Source of the DNA: Candidatus Pacearchaeota archaeon
GTDB taxonomy: Bacteria > Patescibacteriota > Minisyncoccia > Minisyncoccales > Minisyncoccaceae
Direction of reading: 5' to 3'
Assembly: GCA_035404185.1 (NCBI GenBank)
Contig: DAONGN010000001.1
Coordinates: forward strand, 310,001 to 374,000
Length of the DNA stretch: 64,000 nucleotides
Within the stretch, counting starts at the first letter, position 1. Each line of letters starts with the position of its first letter. Position numbers and translations under genes: made by a program. The notes beneath the pieces are model-generated. The model saw only the letters and a program-made list of their open reading frames with translations. It had not been told where the DNA came from and did no database searches. Below are positions 31,507 to 41,543 of the stretch, in pieces.

Positions 31507-34047
31507 ATGCAGGATAAAATAATAATCAAAGGAGCAAGAGAACATAATTTAAAGAATGTTTCTCTGGAATTGCCCCGAAATAAAATGGTTGTGTTCACCG
31601 GATTGTCGGGTTCGGGAAAATCAAGCTTGGCTTTTGATACAATTTTTGCTGAAGGACAGAGAAGGTATATTGAATCTTTATCCTCATATGCTAGGCAGTT
31701 TTTAGGAGGAATGCAAAAACCAGACGTTGATGAAATAGAAGGATTGTCTCCAGCTATTTCAATTAGTCAGAAAGCTCATAGTAGTAATCCGCGTTCCACT
31801 GTTTCGACTATCACTGAGATATATGATTATTTAAGAGTTCTATACGCTAGAATTGGAAAACCTCACTGTCCTAATTGCGGGATTAGTATTGAAAAAATGA
31901 CGACTGATGAGATATTTAAAAAAACAGAAGAGTTACTCAAAGAAGAGGGACCTTTGTTTATTTTATCTCCAGTAGTAAGAGGAAGAAAGGGAGAATATTT
32001 TCAAATGCTTCAGGATACTTACGAAGCTGGTTTTTCTGAAGTGAGAATTGATGGGAAGATAAGAAGTATGAAAGAAAGAATACCTTTAGAAAAAGCAAAG
32101 ATTCATACTATTGAAATTGTAATTGATAAGATATATTTTTCTAAGATTGATGATGATTTTGAATTTAGATTGAATGAAGCTATTGAAACAGCAATTGATA
32201 TGTCTGATGGTCTTTGTACGATTATTTTCCCCAATAAAGAAGAAAAGATATTCAGCACGCAATATTCTTGTCCTAAATGCGGATTCAGTTTTCCTGAAAT
32301 AGAGCCGAGATTATTCAGTTTTAATAGTCCATATGGTGCTTGTCCTGAATGTAATGGATTGGGGACTGAAAATCCTTTTTCAACTAATCCTTGTCCAGTT
32401 TGCGAAGGAAAGAGATTAAATAATAATGCTTTATCGATTAAAGTTAATAATAAGAATATTTGGGAGGCAACCAATATGACCGTTGAGAAGGCTTTAGAAT
32501 TCTTTTCTAAAACAGGAGAAGAGATAAGCAAGAAAGATAAAGAAATTGCTGAGGTTATTTTTAATGAGATAAAGAATAGACTTCAATTTATGATTGACGT
32601 TGGTTTGCACTATATCACTCTAAATAGAATGTCCGGAACTTTATCGGGTGGAGAATCGCAAAGAATCCGTTTAGCTTCACAGGTTGGAACTAAATTAGTC
32701 GGAGCATTGTATGTTTTGGATGAACCGACCATCGGATTACATCAGAGAGATAATGAAATGTTGGTTAAAACATTAAGAAATCTATGTGATATTGGAAACA
32801 GCATTATCGTTGTCGAGCATGATGAAGATACGATTATGACCAGTGATTGGGTTGTTGATTTTGGTCCTCGAGCCGGACAACATGGGGGAGAAATAATGTT
32901 TTCTGGTCCTTTAAATAATTTATTGTTAAAAGGAAAAGAGACTTCAAATTGCAAACAATATGGAAGTGCTCAGAAATCTTTAACCGGAAAGTATTTAAGA
33001 GGAGAAGAAAAGATAGAAATACCTAAAGAAAAAAGAGGGGTTCACAGTGCTATGCCGAAATTGAAAATTATTGGTGCTACGGAAAATAATTTAAAAAACA
33101 TTAACGTTGACATTCCTTTGGGCAGGCTAGTTTGCTTGACCGGTGTTTCTGGTTCAGGAAAATCAACCCTAATGAATAATATTATATATAAATACGTAAC
33201 CGGAAAACTTAATCGTTTTAAAAGGGACATCAAAGTAAAGGAAATTAAAAATATAGAATATTTAAATAGGGTAGTTAGAGTGGATCAGTCTTTGATTGGC
33301 CGTTCTTCTCGTTCTAATCCAGCTACCTATACTAAGGTTTATGACGAGATAAGAAATTTATTTTCTGTAACTCCCGAAGCAAGAATGAAAGGATATAAGC
33401 CGGGAAGGTTCAGTTTTAATCGTCCAGGAGGAAGATGTGAGAATTGTGAAGGAAAGGGAACCTTGGAAATAGAAATGCATTTTTTGCCTAACGTTGAAGT
33501 GGTTTGTGATGTTTGCAAGGGACGTAGATTTAATAAAGAAACTTTAGATATTCACTATAAGGAAAAGAATATTTCAGATGTTTTAAACATGACCATTGAA
33601 GAAGCGGTAGAATTCTTTAAGGATATTCCTTTTATTTACGACAAACTTAAAGTTTTAAATGAGGTTGGTTTAGGATATTTAACTTTAGGTCAGCCAGCAA
33701 CAACTTTGTCGGGCGGAGAATCGCAAAGAATAAAATTAAGTAGAGAATTATCAAAACAAGGAACAGTTAAAACATTGTACTTATTAGATGAACCGACAAC
33801 CGGGCTTCATTATGACGATATTAAAAAATTAATGATTCTTTTGCAGAAATTAGTTTCTCAAGGAAACACAGTGATGGTGATTGAGCACAATTTAGATTTT
33901 ATCAAGTGTGCTGATTGGATTATTGATTTGGGACCTGAAGGTGGGGATGAAGGAGGAAAAGTAGTGGGAGAGGGAACTCCCGAAGAATTATCCAAGATGC
34001 CGACTTGGACTGGTAAATATTTAAAGAGAGTTTTTAAAAATGTCTAA
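31507..34047 (+). CDS. uvrA: UvrA, excinuclease subunit, short form
   Basis: 846 residues against about 940 in the usual protein. Both ATPase halves are intact: [14 protein letters not shown] and [13 protein letters not shown] in the first, [14 protein letters not shown] and [13 protein letters not shown] in the second. Zinc sites CPKC/CPEC and CENC/CDVC are present. The segment normally found between the first zinc module (ending CPECNGLG) and the CPVCEGKRL motif is nearly gone, about 100 residues lost near residue 285. It should still find DNA lesions and load UvrB. It overlaps uvrC by eight bases. Confidence 0.96.
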   Translation: MQDKIIIKGAREHNLKNVSLELPRNKMVVFTGLSGSGKSSLAFDTIFAEGQRRYIESLSSYARQFLGGMQKPDVDEIEGLSPAISISQKAHSSNPRSTVSTITEIYDYLRVLYARIGKPHCPNCGISIEKMTTDEIFKKTEELLKEEGPLFILSPVVRGRKGEYFQMLQDTYEAGFSEVRIDGKIRSMKERIPLEKAKIHTIEIVIDKIYFSKIDDDFEFRLNEAIETAIDMSDGLCTIIFPNKEEKIFSTQYSCPKCGFSFPEIEPRLFSFNSPYGACPECNGLGTENPFSTNPCPVCEGKRLNNNALSIKVNNKNIWEATNMTVEKALEFFSKTGEEISKKDKEIAEVIFNEIKNRLQFMIDVGLHYITLNRMSGTLSGGESQRIRLASQVGTKLVGALYVLDEPTIGLHQRDNEMLVKTLRNLCDIGNSIIVVEHDEDTIMTSDWVVDFGPRAGQHGGEIMFSGPLNNLLLKGKETSNCKQYGSAQKSLTGKYLRGEEKIEIPKEKRGVHSAMPKLKIIGATENNLKNINVDIPLGRLVCLTGVSGSGKSTLMNNIIYKYVTGKLNRFKRDIKVKEIKNIEYLNRVVRVDQSLIGRSSRSNPATYTKVYDEIRNLFSVTPEARMKGYKPGRFSFNRPGGRCENCEGKGTLEIEMHFLPNVEVVCDVCKGRRFNKETLDIHYKEKNISDVLNMTIEEAVEFFKDIPFIYDKLKVLNEVGLGYLTLGQPATTLSGGESQRIKLSRELSKQGTVKTLYLLDEPTTGLHYDDIKKLMILLQKLVSQGNTVMVIEHNLDFIKCADWIIDLGPEGGDEGGKVVGEGTPEELSKMPTWTGKYLKRVFKNV

Positions 34048-35245
34048 TTGGCAAAACAAAATTAAAAAAATACCAGAAACTCCCGGGATTTATCTTTTTT
34101 ATAAAGGAAAAGAGCTTGTTTATATTGGCAAAGCTACTTCTTTGAGAAATAGAGTTAAAAGTTATTTAAATCCCAAGACATTACGTCCAATAGAGGTTTT
34201 AATGAAGAATGTGAGTGATGTTAAATGGAAAACAACAGATTCAGTTTTGGAGGCTGTTATTCTCGAGGCTAACTACATTAAGGAATTTAAGCCAAAATAC
34301 AACGTCAAAGAAAAGGATGATAAGAGTTGGAACTTTTTTGCCATAACCAAGGAAGAATTTCCTAAGTTGATTGCAGTCAGAGAACATAATTTAAAAAAAG
34401 AAAATTATTTGTATACCTTTGGACCTTACGCCGAAATGAAGACTGCACAGATTTTAAAACTTCTTCACTTTTTATTTAAAGTTTCGAGATGTAATTCTAG
34501 TCAAAAAAAACCTTGTTTTGATTATCATTTGAATAATTGTTTGGGAGTTTGCACAGGAGAAATATCTGCTCGTGAATACAAAGAAAAAGTCATTAAACCT
34601 TTAGTGGTATTTTTGAGGGGAAAGAAAAAGAGATTAATATCTTCTCTGGAGAAAAAAATGAGAGAAGCCTCAAAAAAAGAAGACTTTGAAGAAGCTAAAA
34701 GATTAAGAGATCAGATTTTTTCATTGAATAAAATAAGGGATTTTGCCTTGCTTGATAAGAGTTTTTTGATTAGTGAAAAAAAGGAAGAAAAATCTTTAAG
34801 AATCGAAGGCTATGATATTTCTAATTTAGGGAGCGAAGCAATGGTTGGAAGCATGGTCGTTTTTAATGAGTCCGGACCATTGAAGAGCGAATACAAGAAA
34901 TTCAAGATAAAAAGCGTTTTCGGACAAAGCGATGTGGATTGTTTAAAAGAAATTTTAGAAAGGAGGTTAAAACATTCTGAATGGCCGATGCCAGATTTAA
35001 TTTTAGTTGATGGAGGAAAACCTCAAGTCAATGCAATTAATAATATTTTAAAGAATAATAATTTAGATATTGATGTGGTTGGCATTGCCAAAGGGCCGGA
35101 AAGGAAAAAGAACGAATTCTTTTTTAATAAAAATAATAAATTTATTTTAAATAACGAAAATCTTTTAATTAGAGTAAGAGATGAGGCTCATCGATTTGCT
35201 ATTAACTATCAAAGAGAACTGAAAAGACGTAGCTTGACTTCTTGA
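34040..35245 (+). CDS. uvrC: UvrC, excinuclease subunit, C-terminally short form
   Basis: 401 residues against about 600. The GIY-YIG nuclease domain (PGIYLFYKGKELVYIGKATS, about 14-33), the UVR domain (KKMREASKKEDFEEAKRLRDQI, about 207-228, in part) and an RNase-H-like domain (RIEGYDISN, LILVDGGKPQVN) are present. It ends just after IRVRDEAHRFAINYQRE, so the helix-hairpin-helix end that helps bind DNA is missing, and the middle is shortened. It would make the 3' and 5' incisions in nucleotide-excision repair. Confidence 0.94.
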   Translation: MSNWQNKIKKIPETPGIYLFYKGKELVYIGKATSLRNRVKSYLNPKTLRPIEVLMKNVSDVKWKTTDSVLEAVILEANYIKEFKPKYNVKEKDDKSWNFFAITKEEFPKLIAVREHNLKKENYLYTFGPYAEMKTAQILKLLHFLFKVSRCNSSQKKPCFDYHLNNCLGVCTGEISAREYKEKVIKPLVVFLRGKKKRLISSLEKKMREASKKEDFEEAKRLRDQIFSLNKIRDFALLDKSFLISEKKEEKSLRIEGYDISNLGSEAMVGSMVVFNESGPLKSEYKKFKIKSVFGQSDVDCLKEILERRLKHSEWPMPDLILVDGGKPQVNAINNILKNNNLDIDVVGIAKGPERKKNEFFFNKNNKFILNNENLLIRVRDEAHRFAINYQRELKRRSLTS

Positions 35246-35302
35246 TTGTCTTTGATAATGTGTGATTACCACAATTAAAGTGGCAGTACATTGGTGATAA
35301 TA

Positions 35303-36070
35303 ATGTTCGGTCTTAGTAAAGATAGCAGATCGCTATATGAAATGGGTTTTATGCCCAACGCAGATCCAGCTCTGTCGTTCAGAATCCGCAAAGACTTAAC
35401 AGAGTCTTTAAATATTAACCAGAGTCCGGTTGCAGAAAAAATAAAGCAATTTGATTTCCAAAGCTTTTCTGGCTTTGATGAAAATTTCGGATTTGATGGT
35501 GCCTTTCAAAAGAACGAGGAACGGCAAGAAGATATTAAATATATCATTCCTATTCCCAAGGCATCAAAAATTCACGTTCCATCGTGGAAATCTATTCATG
35601 CAGTTGTTCAAAGCATTGCTTTGTTCACCGAACTTGCTCGTTCTTCTTATAGAGAAGGCGGCTTCCGTGAAAAGAAACAACTTATTTCTTTATATGTTGT
35701 TGCCAATCATGAGCGTGGATTGTATGCCGTCGCCGGTGACTATTCACCCACTTTTTGCGATTGGCTTAATGACATCGCTTCAAGAGATGATTTTGAAAAC
35801 GCCGAAAGAGCGATGGAGCAAACCTATTCCTATATCTGGAACAGGCCCAGGAGTGGAATTTTCCAAGTCTATCCTCACGAAGAAGGAGGGTTGACTCTTC
35901 AGTGCCCATCGCATTGTGTCGTTTATCCCAGATCGTCAAGGGTGGGACATAGAGGAGTAGAATTCGACTCAAGTGAAGTACGTCACGGAGCTGAAGTCCT
36001 GGTTCCTCTTTCCGGTCTCTTTGCTCTCTGTGAAATAGCAGGAAGAGATATATACGGTTCCTCATATTGA
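35303..36070 (+). CDS. Orphan protein of unknown function
   Basis: 255 residues, soluble, with balanced composition and visibly higher G+C than its neighbours. No motif that I recognise. Notable segments are IPIPKASKIHVPSWKSIHA, an Arg-rich middle and CPSHCVVYPRSSRVGH near the end. A GGTGA (35293-35297) lies five bases before ATG 35303, unlike most genes here. An in-frame TTG at 35291 is less likely. The stop codon lies inside a strong terminator. It follows uvrC with no terminator between, so it may be read from that operon. It looks acquired. Confidence 0.7.
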   Translation: MFGLSKDSRSLYEMGFMPNADPALSFRIRKDLTESLNINQSPVAEKIKQFDFQSFSGFDENFGFDGAFQKNEERQEDIKYIIPIPKASKIHVPSWKSIHAVVQSIALFTELARSSYREGGFREKKQLISLYVVANHERGLYAVAGDYSPTFCDWLNDIASRDDFENAERAMEQTYSYIWNRPRSGIFQVYPHEEGGLTLQCPSHCVVYPRSSRVGHRGVEFDSSEVRHGAEVLVPLSGLFALCEIAGRDIYGSSY

Positions 36071-36082
36071 GGAACTCTTTTT
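36057..36082 (+). terminator. Intrinsic terminator overlapping the stop codon
   Basis: 8-bp perfect stem GTTCCTCA / TGAGGAAC, TAT loop and T run. The TGA stop (36068-36070) is the start of the right arm. Confidence 0.9.
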
Positions 36083-36089
36083 ATAGAGA

Positions 36090-36118
36090 TTGAAAATTAT
36101 CGTTAATGGTAATATGAT
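36090..36118 (+). promoter_or_regulatory. Promoter TTGAAA-N17-TATGAT
   Basis: -35 at 36090-36095 and -10 at 36113-36118, 12 bases before ATG 36131. The leader would be about five bases. Confidence 0.6.
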
Positions 36119-36130
36119 TAGGAAAAAGAT

Positions 36131-37930
36131 ATGGAAAAACAAATTAAAGAAATAGAGCTTTTGGCTCCGGCCAAGAATCTAAATACGGGAATAGCTGCTA
36201 TTAATGCTGGTGCTGATGCAGTATATATCGGAGCTCCTAAGTTTGGAGCTCGTGCAGCTGCTTCTAATTCTTTAGAGGAAATAGAAAAATTAATAGATTA
36301 CGCTCATCAATTTAGAGTTAAGGTTTATATTACTTTAAACACTATTTTGTTTGATAATGAATTAAAGGAAGCTAATGATTTAATTTGGAGTCTTTATAAT
36401 CTAAAAGTTGATGGAATAATAATTCAAGACATGGGAATATTGGAGATGGATTTGCCTCCAGTTACTTTAATTGCTAGCACGCAAACCGATAATTATTCTT
36501 TAGAGAGGATAAAGTTTTTAGAAGATATTGGATTTAAAAGAATAATTTTAGCTAGAGAGCTTTCTTTAGAACAGATTAAAGAAATAAGAGATAACACTAA
36601 TTTAGAATTAGAATCGTTTGTTCATGGAGCTCTTTGTGTGAGCTTTTCTGGCCGATGTTATTTAAGTTCATATTTAAGCGGAAGAAGCGCTAATCGAGGC
36701 GAATGCATCCAGGCTTGTCGTTTACCGTATACCTTAGTTGATGGAGAAAACAATGTTATTGCTAAAAATAAACCCCTCCTTTGTTTAAAGGATTTTAATC
36801 TTTCTAATAATCTTGAAGAATTGATAGATGCTGGTATTACTTCATTTAAAATAGAAGGAAGACTTAAAGACGAAGATTATGTTTCTAATGTTGTGGCTTA
36901 TTACAATAAGAAACTGAATAGTATTAAGAAGATAAAAAGAACCTCTACTGGTATTGTTTCCTTGGGATTTGAACCTGACTTAGAAAAGACATTTCATCGA
37001 ACCTATACAATATATTTTTTAAAAGGAAGACAAAAAGACATCCTTTCTTCTTCTCCTAAATCAATTGGAAAATTATTGGGAAGGGTAAAAGATGTTTTGA
37101 ATGATTACTTTATTTTAGAGAATGATGTTGAGATAAACAACGGAGACGGACTTTGCTATTTTGATAAATTCGGTAATCTTATCGGGAGCAACGTGAATGT
37201 TGTTTTGGGAAATAAGATATTTTTAAATGATATGTCGGGGATTATTAAAGGACTTGATATATATCGTAATACTGATACAAAGTTTTTAAAAAGCATAAAA
37301 GCAGAAAGAAAAATACCTTTATCTTTTTCATTTAAAGAAAATAGCAAAGGATTCTCTCTAGTTGTTAAGGATGATGATGGTAATCAAGGAATTGGTGAAA
37401 TTAAGATTAATAAACAAGAAGCAGAAAAGAAAGAGAAAGCCATAGAGAACGTAATCAATCAATTAGGAAAATTAGGAGAAACCATTTATACAATTAAAGA
37501 AATTAATATTAAATGGAAAAAACCATATTTTATTCCAATATCACAAATTAATGAAATGAGAAGAGAGGCCATAGATAATCTTTCTTTTGAAAGAAAAAAG
37601 AATTACAAGATAGAAGAATTTAAAATTAAAGATAATAATATTCAATTTATAACAAAAAAACTTTCTTATGAATGGAACGTTTCCAACAAATTAGCCGAAA
37701 AGTTTTATAAAAAACATGGAGTAGTTGATATTGAACCGGCTTTTGAAATTAAAAAAAGAGACAAGGTAATGACCACTAAGCATTGTTTAAAGAACTATTT
37801 CGGTTTTTGTCCTAAAGACCACAAGATAATCAAAGAACCTCTTTATTTAATCAATGAAAAGGGTCAAAAGTTCCTCCTTAAGTTTAATTGTATTAGTTGC
37901 CAGATGGAAGTTATTGTTGTTGAAAAATAA
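36131..37930 (+). CDS. U32 peptidase family protein (RlhA/YhbU-like)
   Basis: 599 residues. The N-terminal TIM-barrel-like domain starts ELLAPAKNLNTGIAAINAGADAVYIG. The family signature is ESFVHGALCVSFSGRCYLSS, followed by RGECIQACRLPY and SFKIEGRLK (about 160-245). The C-terminal part contains KHCLKNYFGFCPK and a late CISCQ, which gives Cys ligands for an iron-sulfur cluster. Members modify rRNA or tRNA (RlhA hydroxylates 23S rRNA) or have been called collagenases. RNA modification is more likely here, but not proven. Confidence 0.85.
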   Translation: MEKQIKEIELLAPAKNLNTGIAAINAGADAVYIGAPKFGARAAASNSLEEIEKLIDYAHQFRVKVYITLNTILFDNELKEANDLIWSLYNLKVDGIIIQDMGILEMDLPPVTLIASTQTDNYSLERIKFLEDIGFKRIILARELSLEQIKEIRDNTNLELESFVHGALCVSFSGRCYLSSYLSGRSANRGECIQACRLPYTLVDGENNVIAKNKPLLCLKDFNLSNNLEELIDAGITSFKIEGRLKDEDYVSNVVAYYNKKLNSIKKIKRTSTGIVSLGFEPDLEKTFHRTYTIYFLKGRQKDILSSSPKSIGKLLGRVKDVLNDYFILENDVEINNGDGLCYFDKFGNLIGSNVNVVLGNKIFLNDMSGIIKGLDIYRNTDTKFLKSIKAERKIPLSFSFKENSKGFSLVVKDDDGNQGIGEIKINKQEAEKKEKAIENVINQLGKLGETIYTIKEINIKWKKPYFIPISQINEMRREAIDNLSFERKKNYKIEEFKIKDNNIQFITKKLSYEWNVSNKLAEKFYKKHGVVDIEPAFEIKKRDKVMTTKHCLKNYFGFCPKDHKIIKEPLYLINEKGQKFLLKFNCISCQMEVIVVEK

Positions 37931-37974
37931 GCCTTAAAATGGTATTGTTGTAATACATAATAAAAAATACGAAA

Positions 37975-39585
37975 ATGAAATATAAATTTAAACCCAATTT
38001 TAAATCAAAAAAAACATGGATTATAATAGCAGTAATAGCTCTGGTTTTGATTATTGCTTTTTCCTTTCTGTTTAGCGAAAAAAAGGCTTCAAAATATGAA
38101 ACAGTTAAGGTGGTAAGAGGAGAATTAGTTCAAACAGTTGATGCTACGGGAAAGGTAGAATCAGCCAACGATTTATCTCTTCATTTTGATGGAGTGGGAA
38201 TAGTTGAGAATGTTAAAGTAAAAGAAGGTGATACTGTAAGGGCTGGGCAGTGGTTGGCTAATTTATCTTTATCTCAATTAAATGCTGCTGTCGCTCAGGC
38301 TCAAGCTTCTTTAGATCAGAAATTGGCAGGAGCAACTAATGAACAGATAAATGTAGCTCAAAAGCAAGTTGAATCGGCACAGCTTGCTTTAAATAAAGCA
38401 GAAGAGACATTAAATGATACTAAGGTTTTAACTGATAAGAATTTAGCTGCTAAATATTCATATGCTTTGAACGTTTTAGATGATACCTATATTAAAATGT
38501 ATAATGCTTATACAGTCGTTGACGGAATAAAGGATAACTATTTTGAGAGTAATGATCAAGAAGGTCTAACTGTAAGAAACAATGAAGAATATCAAATAAA
38601 GAGACCTAAAGATGAAACTAAAACATATATTGATACTGCTAAGACTACTGGAAAAACAGAAGATATTGATGGAGCAATTTTGAATGCTAAAACGTCTTTA
38701 AGTAAGATACTTATTGGTTTAACTGTAATTAGGAGTGTTTGTGATGAATCGACTTATCAAAATAGGGTTACTTCAACTGAAAAATTATCTCTTGATACTC
38801 AGAAGTCCTATATTAGTACAGCCCAAACAACAATTTCTTCTTTAGAGAATGAAATTTCTATTTTAAAAACTCAAAATGAAAATAGCTTGAATTCGGCCCA
38901 GGCTGCCGTTGATACTGCTAAAGCTGCTCTTGAGTTACAACAAGCTAATTATGATTCTTTGGTAGCCAAACCAAGAGATATTGATATTGCGTATTATCAG
39001 GCTGTTTTAAATCAGGCTATTGCTAGTAGGAATAAAGCCATAATTTATGCTCCAATTGAGGGGGTAATAACTAAAGTTAATAAGAAAAAAGGGGAATTGA
39101 TTTCTTCATCTGAAACAATGATAGAACTTCTTTCTCCTCATTATGAAATTCAAGTTGATATTCCCGAAACAGATGTTGTTAAGTTAAAAACAGGAAATGA
39201 TACCACCATTACTTTAGATGCATTAGGTAGCGATATTAAGTTTACAGGAAGCATTTTATCAATTGACCCTGCTTCAACAGACATTCAAGATGTTGTTTAT
39301 TATAAAGTAAAGGTTGGTATTAGTGATGAAAATGCTGAACTATTCAAATCAGGAATGACTGCAGATGTTTTAATTAAAACAGATAGCAGGGATAATGTAT
39401 TATACATTCCTTATAGAGCTGTATTATCAAGAAGTGATAGTGATGAAAAATATGTAAGAGTTTTAATTAATGGAAAGATTGAAGAAAAAAATGTTCAATT
39501 AGGATTAAGGGCTGATAATGGCATGGTAGAAATTTTATCAGGATTATCTGAAGATGAAGAAATAGTATTAAAAATTGGAAAATAA
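37975..39585 (+). CDS. HlyD/MacA-type membrane-fusion protein
   Basis: 536 residues. An N-terminal membrane helix (about 15-32) is followed by a lipoyl half with VENVKVKEGDTVRAGQWLANL, a long coiled-coil hairpin (about 95-345), the second lipoyl half with IYAPIEGVITKVNKKKGEL, and beta domains ending ILSGLSEDEEIVLKI. It begins a second export operon with the ATPase at 39587 and permeases at 40305 and 41536. It is not a close copy of the protein at 17834 but has the same layout. Confidence 0.85.
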   Translation: MKYKFKPNFKSKKTWIIIAVIALVLIIAFSFLFSEKKASKYETVKVVRGELVQTVDATGKVESANDLSLHFDGVGIVENVKVKEGDTVRAGQWLANLSLSQLNAAVAQAQASLDQKLAGATNEQINVAQKQVESAQLALNKAEETLNDTKVLTDKNLAAKYSYALNVLDDTYIKMYNAYTVVDGIKDNYFESNDQEGLTVRNNEEYQIKRPKDETKTYIDTAKTTGKTEDIDGAILNAKTSLSKILIGLTVIRSVCDESTYQNRVTSTEKLSLDTQKSYISTAQTTISSLENEISILKTQNENSLNSAQAAVDTAKAALELQQANYDSLVAKPRDIDIAYYQAVLNQAIASRNKAIIYAPIEGVITKVNKKKGELISSSETMIELLSPHYEIQVDIPETDVVKLKTGNDTTITLDALGSDIKFTGSILSIDPASTDIQDVVYYKVKVGISDENAELFKSGMTADVLIKTDSRDNVLYIPYRAVLSRSDSDEKYVRVLINGKIEEKNVQLGLRADNGMVEILSGLSEDEEIVLKIGK

Positions 39586-39586
39586 C

Positions 39587-40303
39587 ATGTTAATCAGTGT
39601 TAAGAATTTACAAAAGGATTTTATTAACGACGATGTCGTTACTTCGGTTTTGAAAGGAGTAACTTTTGACATAGAAAAAGGTGAATTTGTCTCTATAATG
39701 GGACCATCTGGTTCTGGAAAATCAACCTTAATGCATATTTTAAGTTTTTTAGACAAAGCAACTGGAGGAACCTATAATTTTGAAACTAGAGATGTTAGCA
39801 AGTTAAATGATGATGAATTAGCTGAAATGAGAAGTAAAAAAGTTGGTTTTATATTCCAATCTTTCAATCTTTTAAATAGATCTTCTGTTTTAGAGAATGT
39901 AATGCTTCCCTTGGTATATACTGATACATTAAATGACGAAAGAGTTAAGAGAGCTAAAGATTTATTAGAGAAAGTTGGGTTAAGCCATAGACTCAATTAT
40001 TCTCCTAATAAGCTTTCTGGAGGAGAAAAGCAAAGAGTCGCCATAGCTAGAGCTTTAATTAATTCTCCAGAAGTTATTTTTGCTGACGAGCCTACGGGGA
40101 ATCTTGATTCTAAATCAGGAGCTCAGGTTATGAAAATTCTTCAAGACTTAAATGATCAGGGTCATACTATTATTTTGGTTACTCACGAAAAAGCAACGGC
40201 TGAGCATGCCGAAAGAATAATTCGTATAAAAGATGGAGTTATTCTTGATGATTCAAAGGTTCTTCAAAGGTTAAGAGCCGGGGGAGAGGTGCTTAATAAA
40301 TAA
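39587..40303 (+). CDS. MacB/LolD-type ABC transporter ATPase
   Basis: 238 residues. Walker A is [14 protein letters not shown], the signature [15 protein letters not shown] and Walker [13 protein letters not shown]. The H-loop is [16 protein letters not shown] took ATG 39587, one base after the upstream stop, rather than an in-frame TTG inside the previous gene. It should pair with the two permeases behind it. Confidence 0.93.
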   Translation: MLISVKNLQKDFINDDVVTSVLKGVTFDIEKGEFVSIMGPSGSGKSTLMHILSFLDKATGGTYNFETRDVSKLNDDELAEMRSKKVGFIFQSFNLLNRSSVLENVMLPLVYTDTLNDERVKRAKDLLEKVGLSHRLNYSPNKLSGGEKQRVAIARALINSPEVIFADEPTGNLDSKSGAQVMKILQDLNDQGHTIILVTHEKATAEHAERIIRIKDGVILDDSKVLQRLRAGGEVLNK

Positions 40304-40304
40304 T

Positions 40305-41543
40305 ATGAACATTCTTGAGTCAATAAAAAATTCTTGGCACATGATAGTTCGCAACAAAGTGCGATCCTTTTTGACTATGCTTGGAATTGTTATAGGAATT
40401 ACCGCAGTAATGATAGTTTTATCTGTCGGAGAAAGTGTTCAAGGACTAATTTTAAACGAAGTAAAAAGCATTGGTTCAAATTTAGTTGGAGTTTTGCCTG
40501 GCTATTCAGATGAAAACAGTCCGCCATCTTCTGTTTTTGGAGTTGTTATAACTTCATTAAAGTATGGAGATGGGGAAGCGATATTAAAAGGTAACTATCC
40601 ACATATAGAATCTTTAGCAATGTATGTTTCAGGAAGCGACATAGTAACAGTAGAAGATAATAAGGTGAGTACTACTTTTTATGGAACGACAGCAAGTTAT
40701 CTAGATGTTCAGAATTCTTCAATAGAGGAAGGAAGATTCTTCACTGAAGAAGAAGAGGTTGCTAATGCTAGGGTATTAGTTTTAGGTAATCAGATTGCAA
40801 AAGACTTATTTGGTGATCAAGATCCAATTGGAAAGAAGATAAAAATTAAAAAAGCTAACTTTACAGTTATAGGTATTTTAAAAAAGAAAGGAGGAAGTTT
40901 AATTCAAAATGAAGACGGCAATTTATTTGTTCCAATATCAACAGCTCAAAATATTCTTTTAGGAATTAATCATATTAGTTTCATGAGGGCAAAAATTGAT
41001 AAAACTGAAAATATAGATGGAGCGATAGAATATATTAAGGATGTTTTGCGTGATAGACACAATATAATTGATTTAAAAGAAGATGATTTTACTGTTAGAT
41101 CAACAACCCAAGCTTTAGAGACTATTTCTCTTATTACTAATGCTTTAAGATTTTTCTTAGTTGCTATTGCTGCTATTTCTTTAATTGTCGGTGGTTTTGG
41201 AATTATGAATATTATGTTAGCCACGGTTCAGGAAAGAACCAAAGAAATTGGTTTAAGAAAAGCAATTGGAGCAAAAAATACTGACATTACAAGGCAATTT
41301 TTAATTGAAGCAATGGCAATTACTTTTATTAGTGGAATAATAGGAATAGTAATAGGTTCTCTTATTTTAATTTTAATATCTGTAATTATTAATGCTTTGA
41401 ATTATCATTGGGATTTAATAATTTCTCCTATTTCAATAATTTTAGGATGTATTGTTTCAATTGGAATCGGTTTAATATTTGGAATTGCTCCAGCTAGAAA
41501 AGCCAGTCTTTTAAATCCTATAGAGGCATTAAGATATGAATAA
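40305..41543 (+). CDS. MacB-like ABC permease, first of two
   Basis: 412 residues with the MacB layout: first helix FLTMLGIVIGITAVMIVLSVG, an outside domain (about 50-270) and three C-terminal helices. The coupling loop has QERTKEIGLRKAIGAKNTDI, and the end is KASLLNPIEALRYE. The stop overlaps the next permease by eight bases. Two different permeases behind one ATPase suggest a heterodimer. Confidence 0.9.
   Translation: MNILESIKNSWHMIVRNKVRSFLTMLGIVIGITAVMIVLSVGESVQGLILNEVKSIGSNLVGVLPGYSDENSPPSSVFGVVITSLKYGDGEAILKGNYPHIESLAMYVSGSDIVTVEDNKVSTTFYGTTASYLDVQNSSIEEGRFFTEEEEVANARVLVLGNQIAKDLFGDQDPIGKKIKIKKANFTVIGILKKKGGSLIQNEDGNLFVPISTAQNILLGINHISFMRAKIDKTENIDGAIEYIKDVLRDRHNIIDLKEDDFTVRSTTQALETISLITNALRFFLVAIAAISLIVGGFGIMNIMLATVQERTKEIGLRKAIGAKNTDITRQFLIEAMAITFISGIIGIVIGSLILILISVIINALNYHWDLIISPISIILGCIVSIGIGLIFGIAPARKASLLNPIEALRYE

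Noticed and set aside
32103-32531. A 142-residue antisense ORF within uvrA
   Set aside because: The sense strand encodes intact UvrA motifs across the whole segment, and the antisense protein has no recognisable feature.
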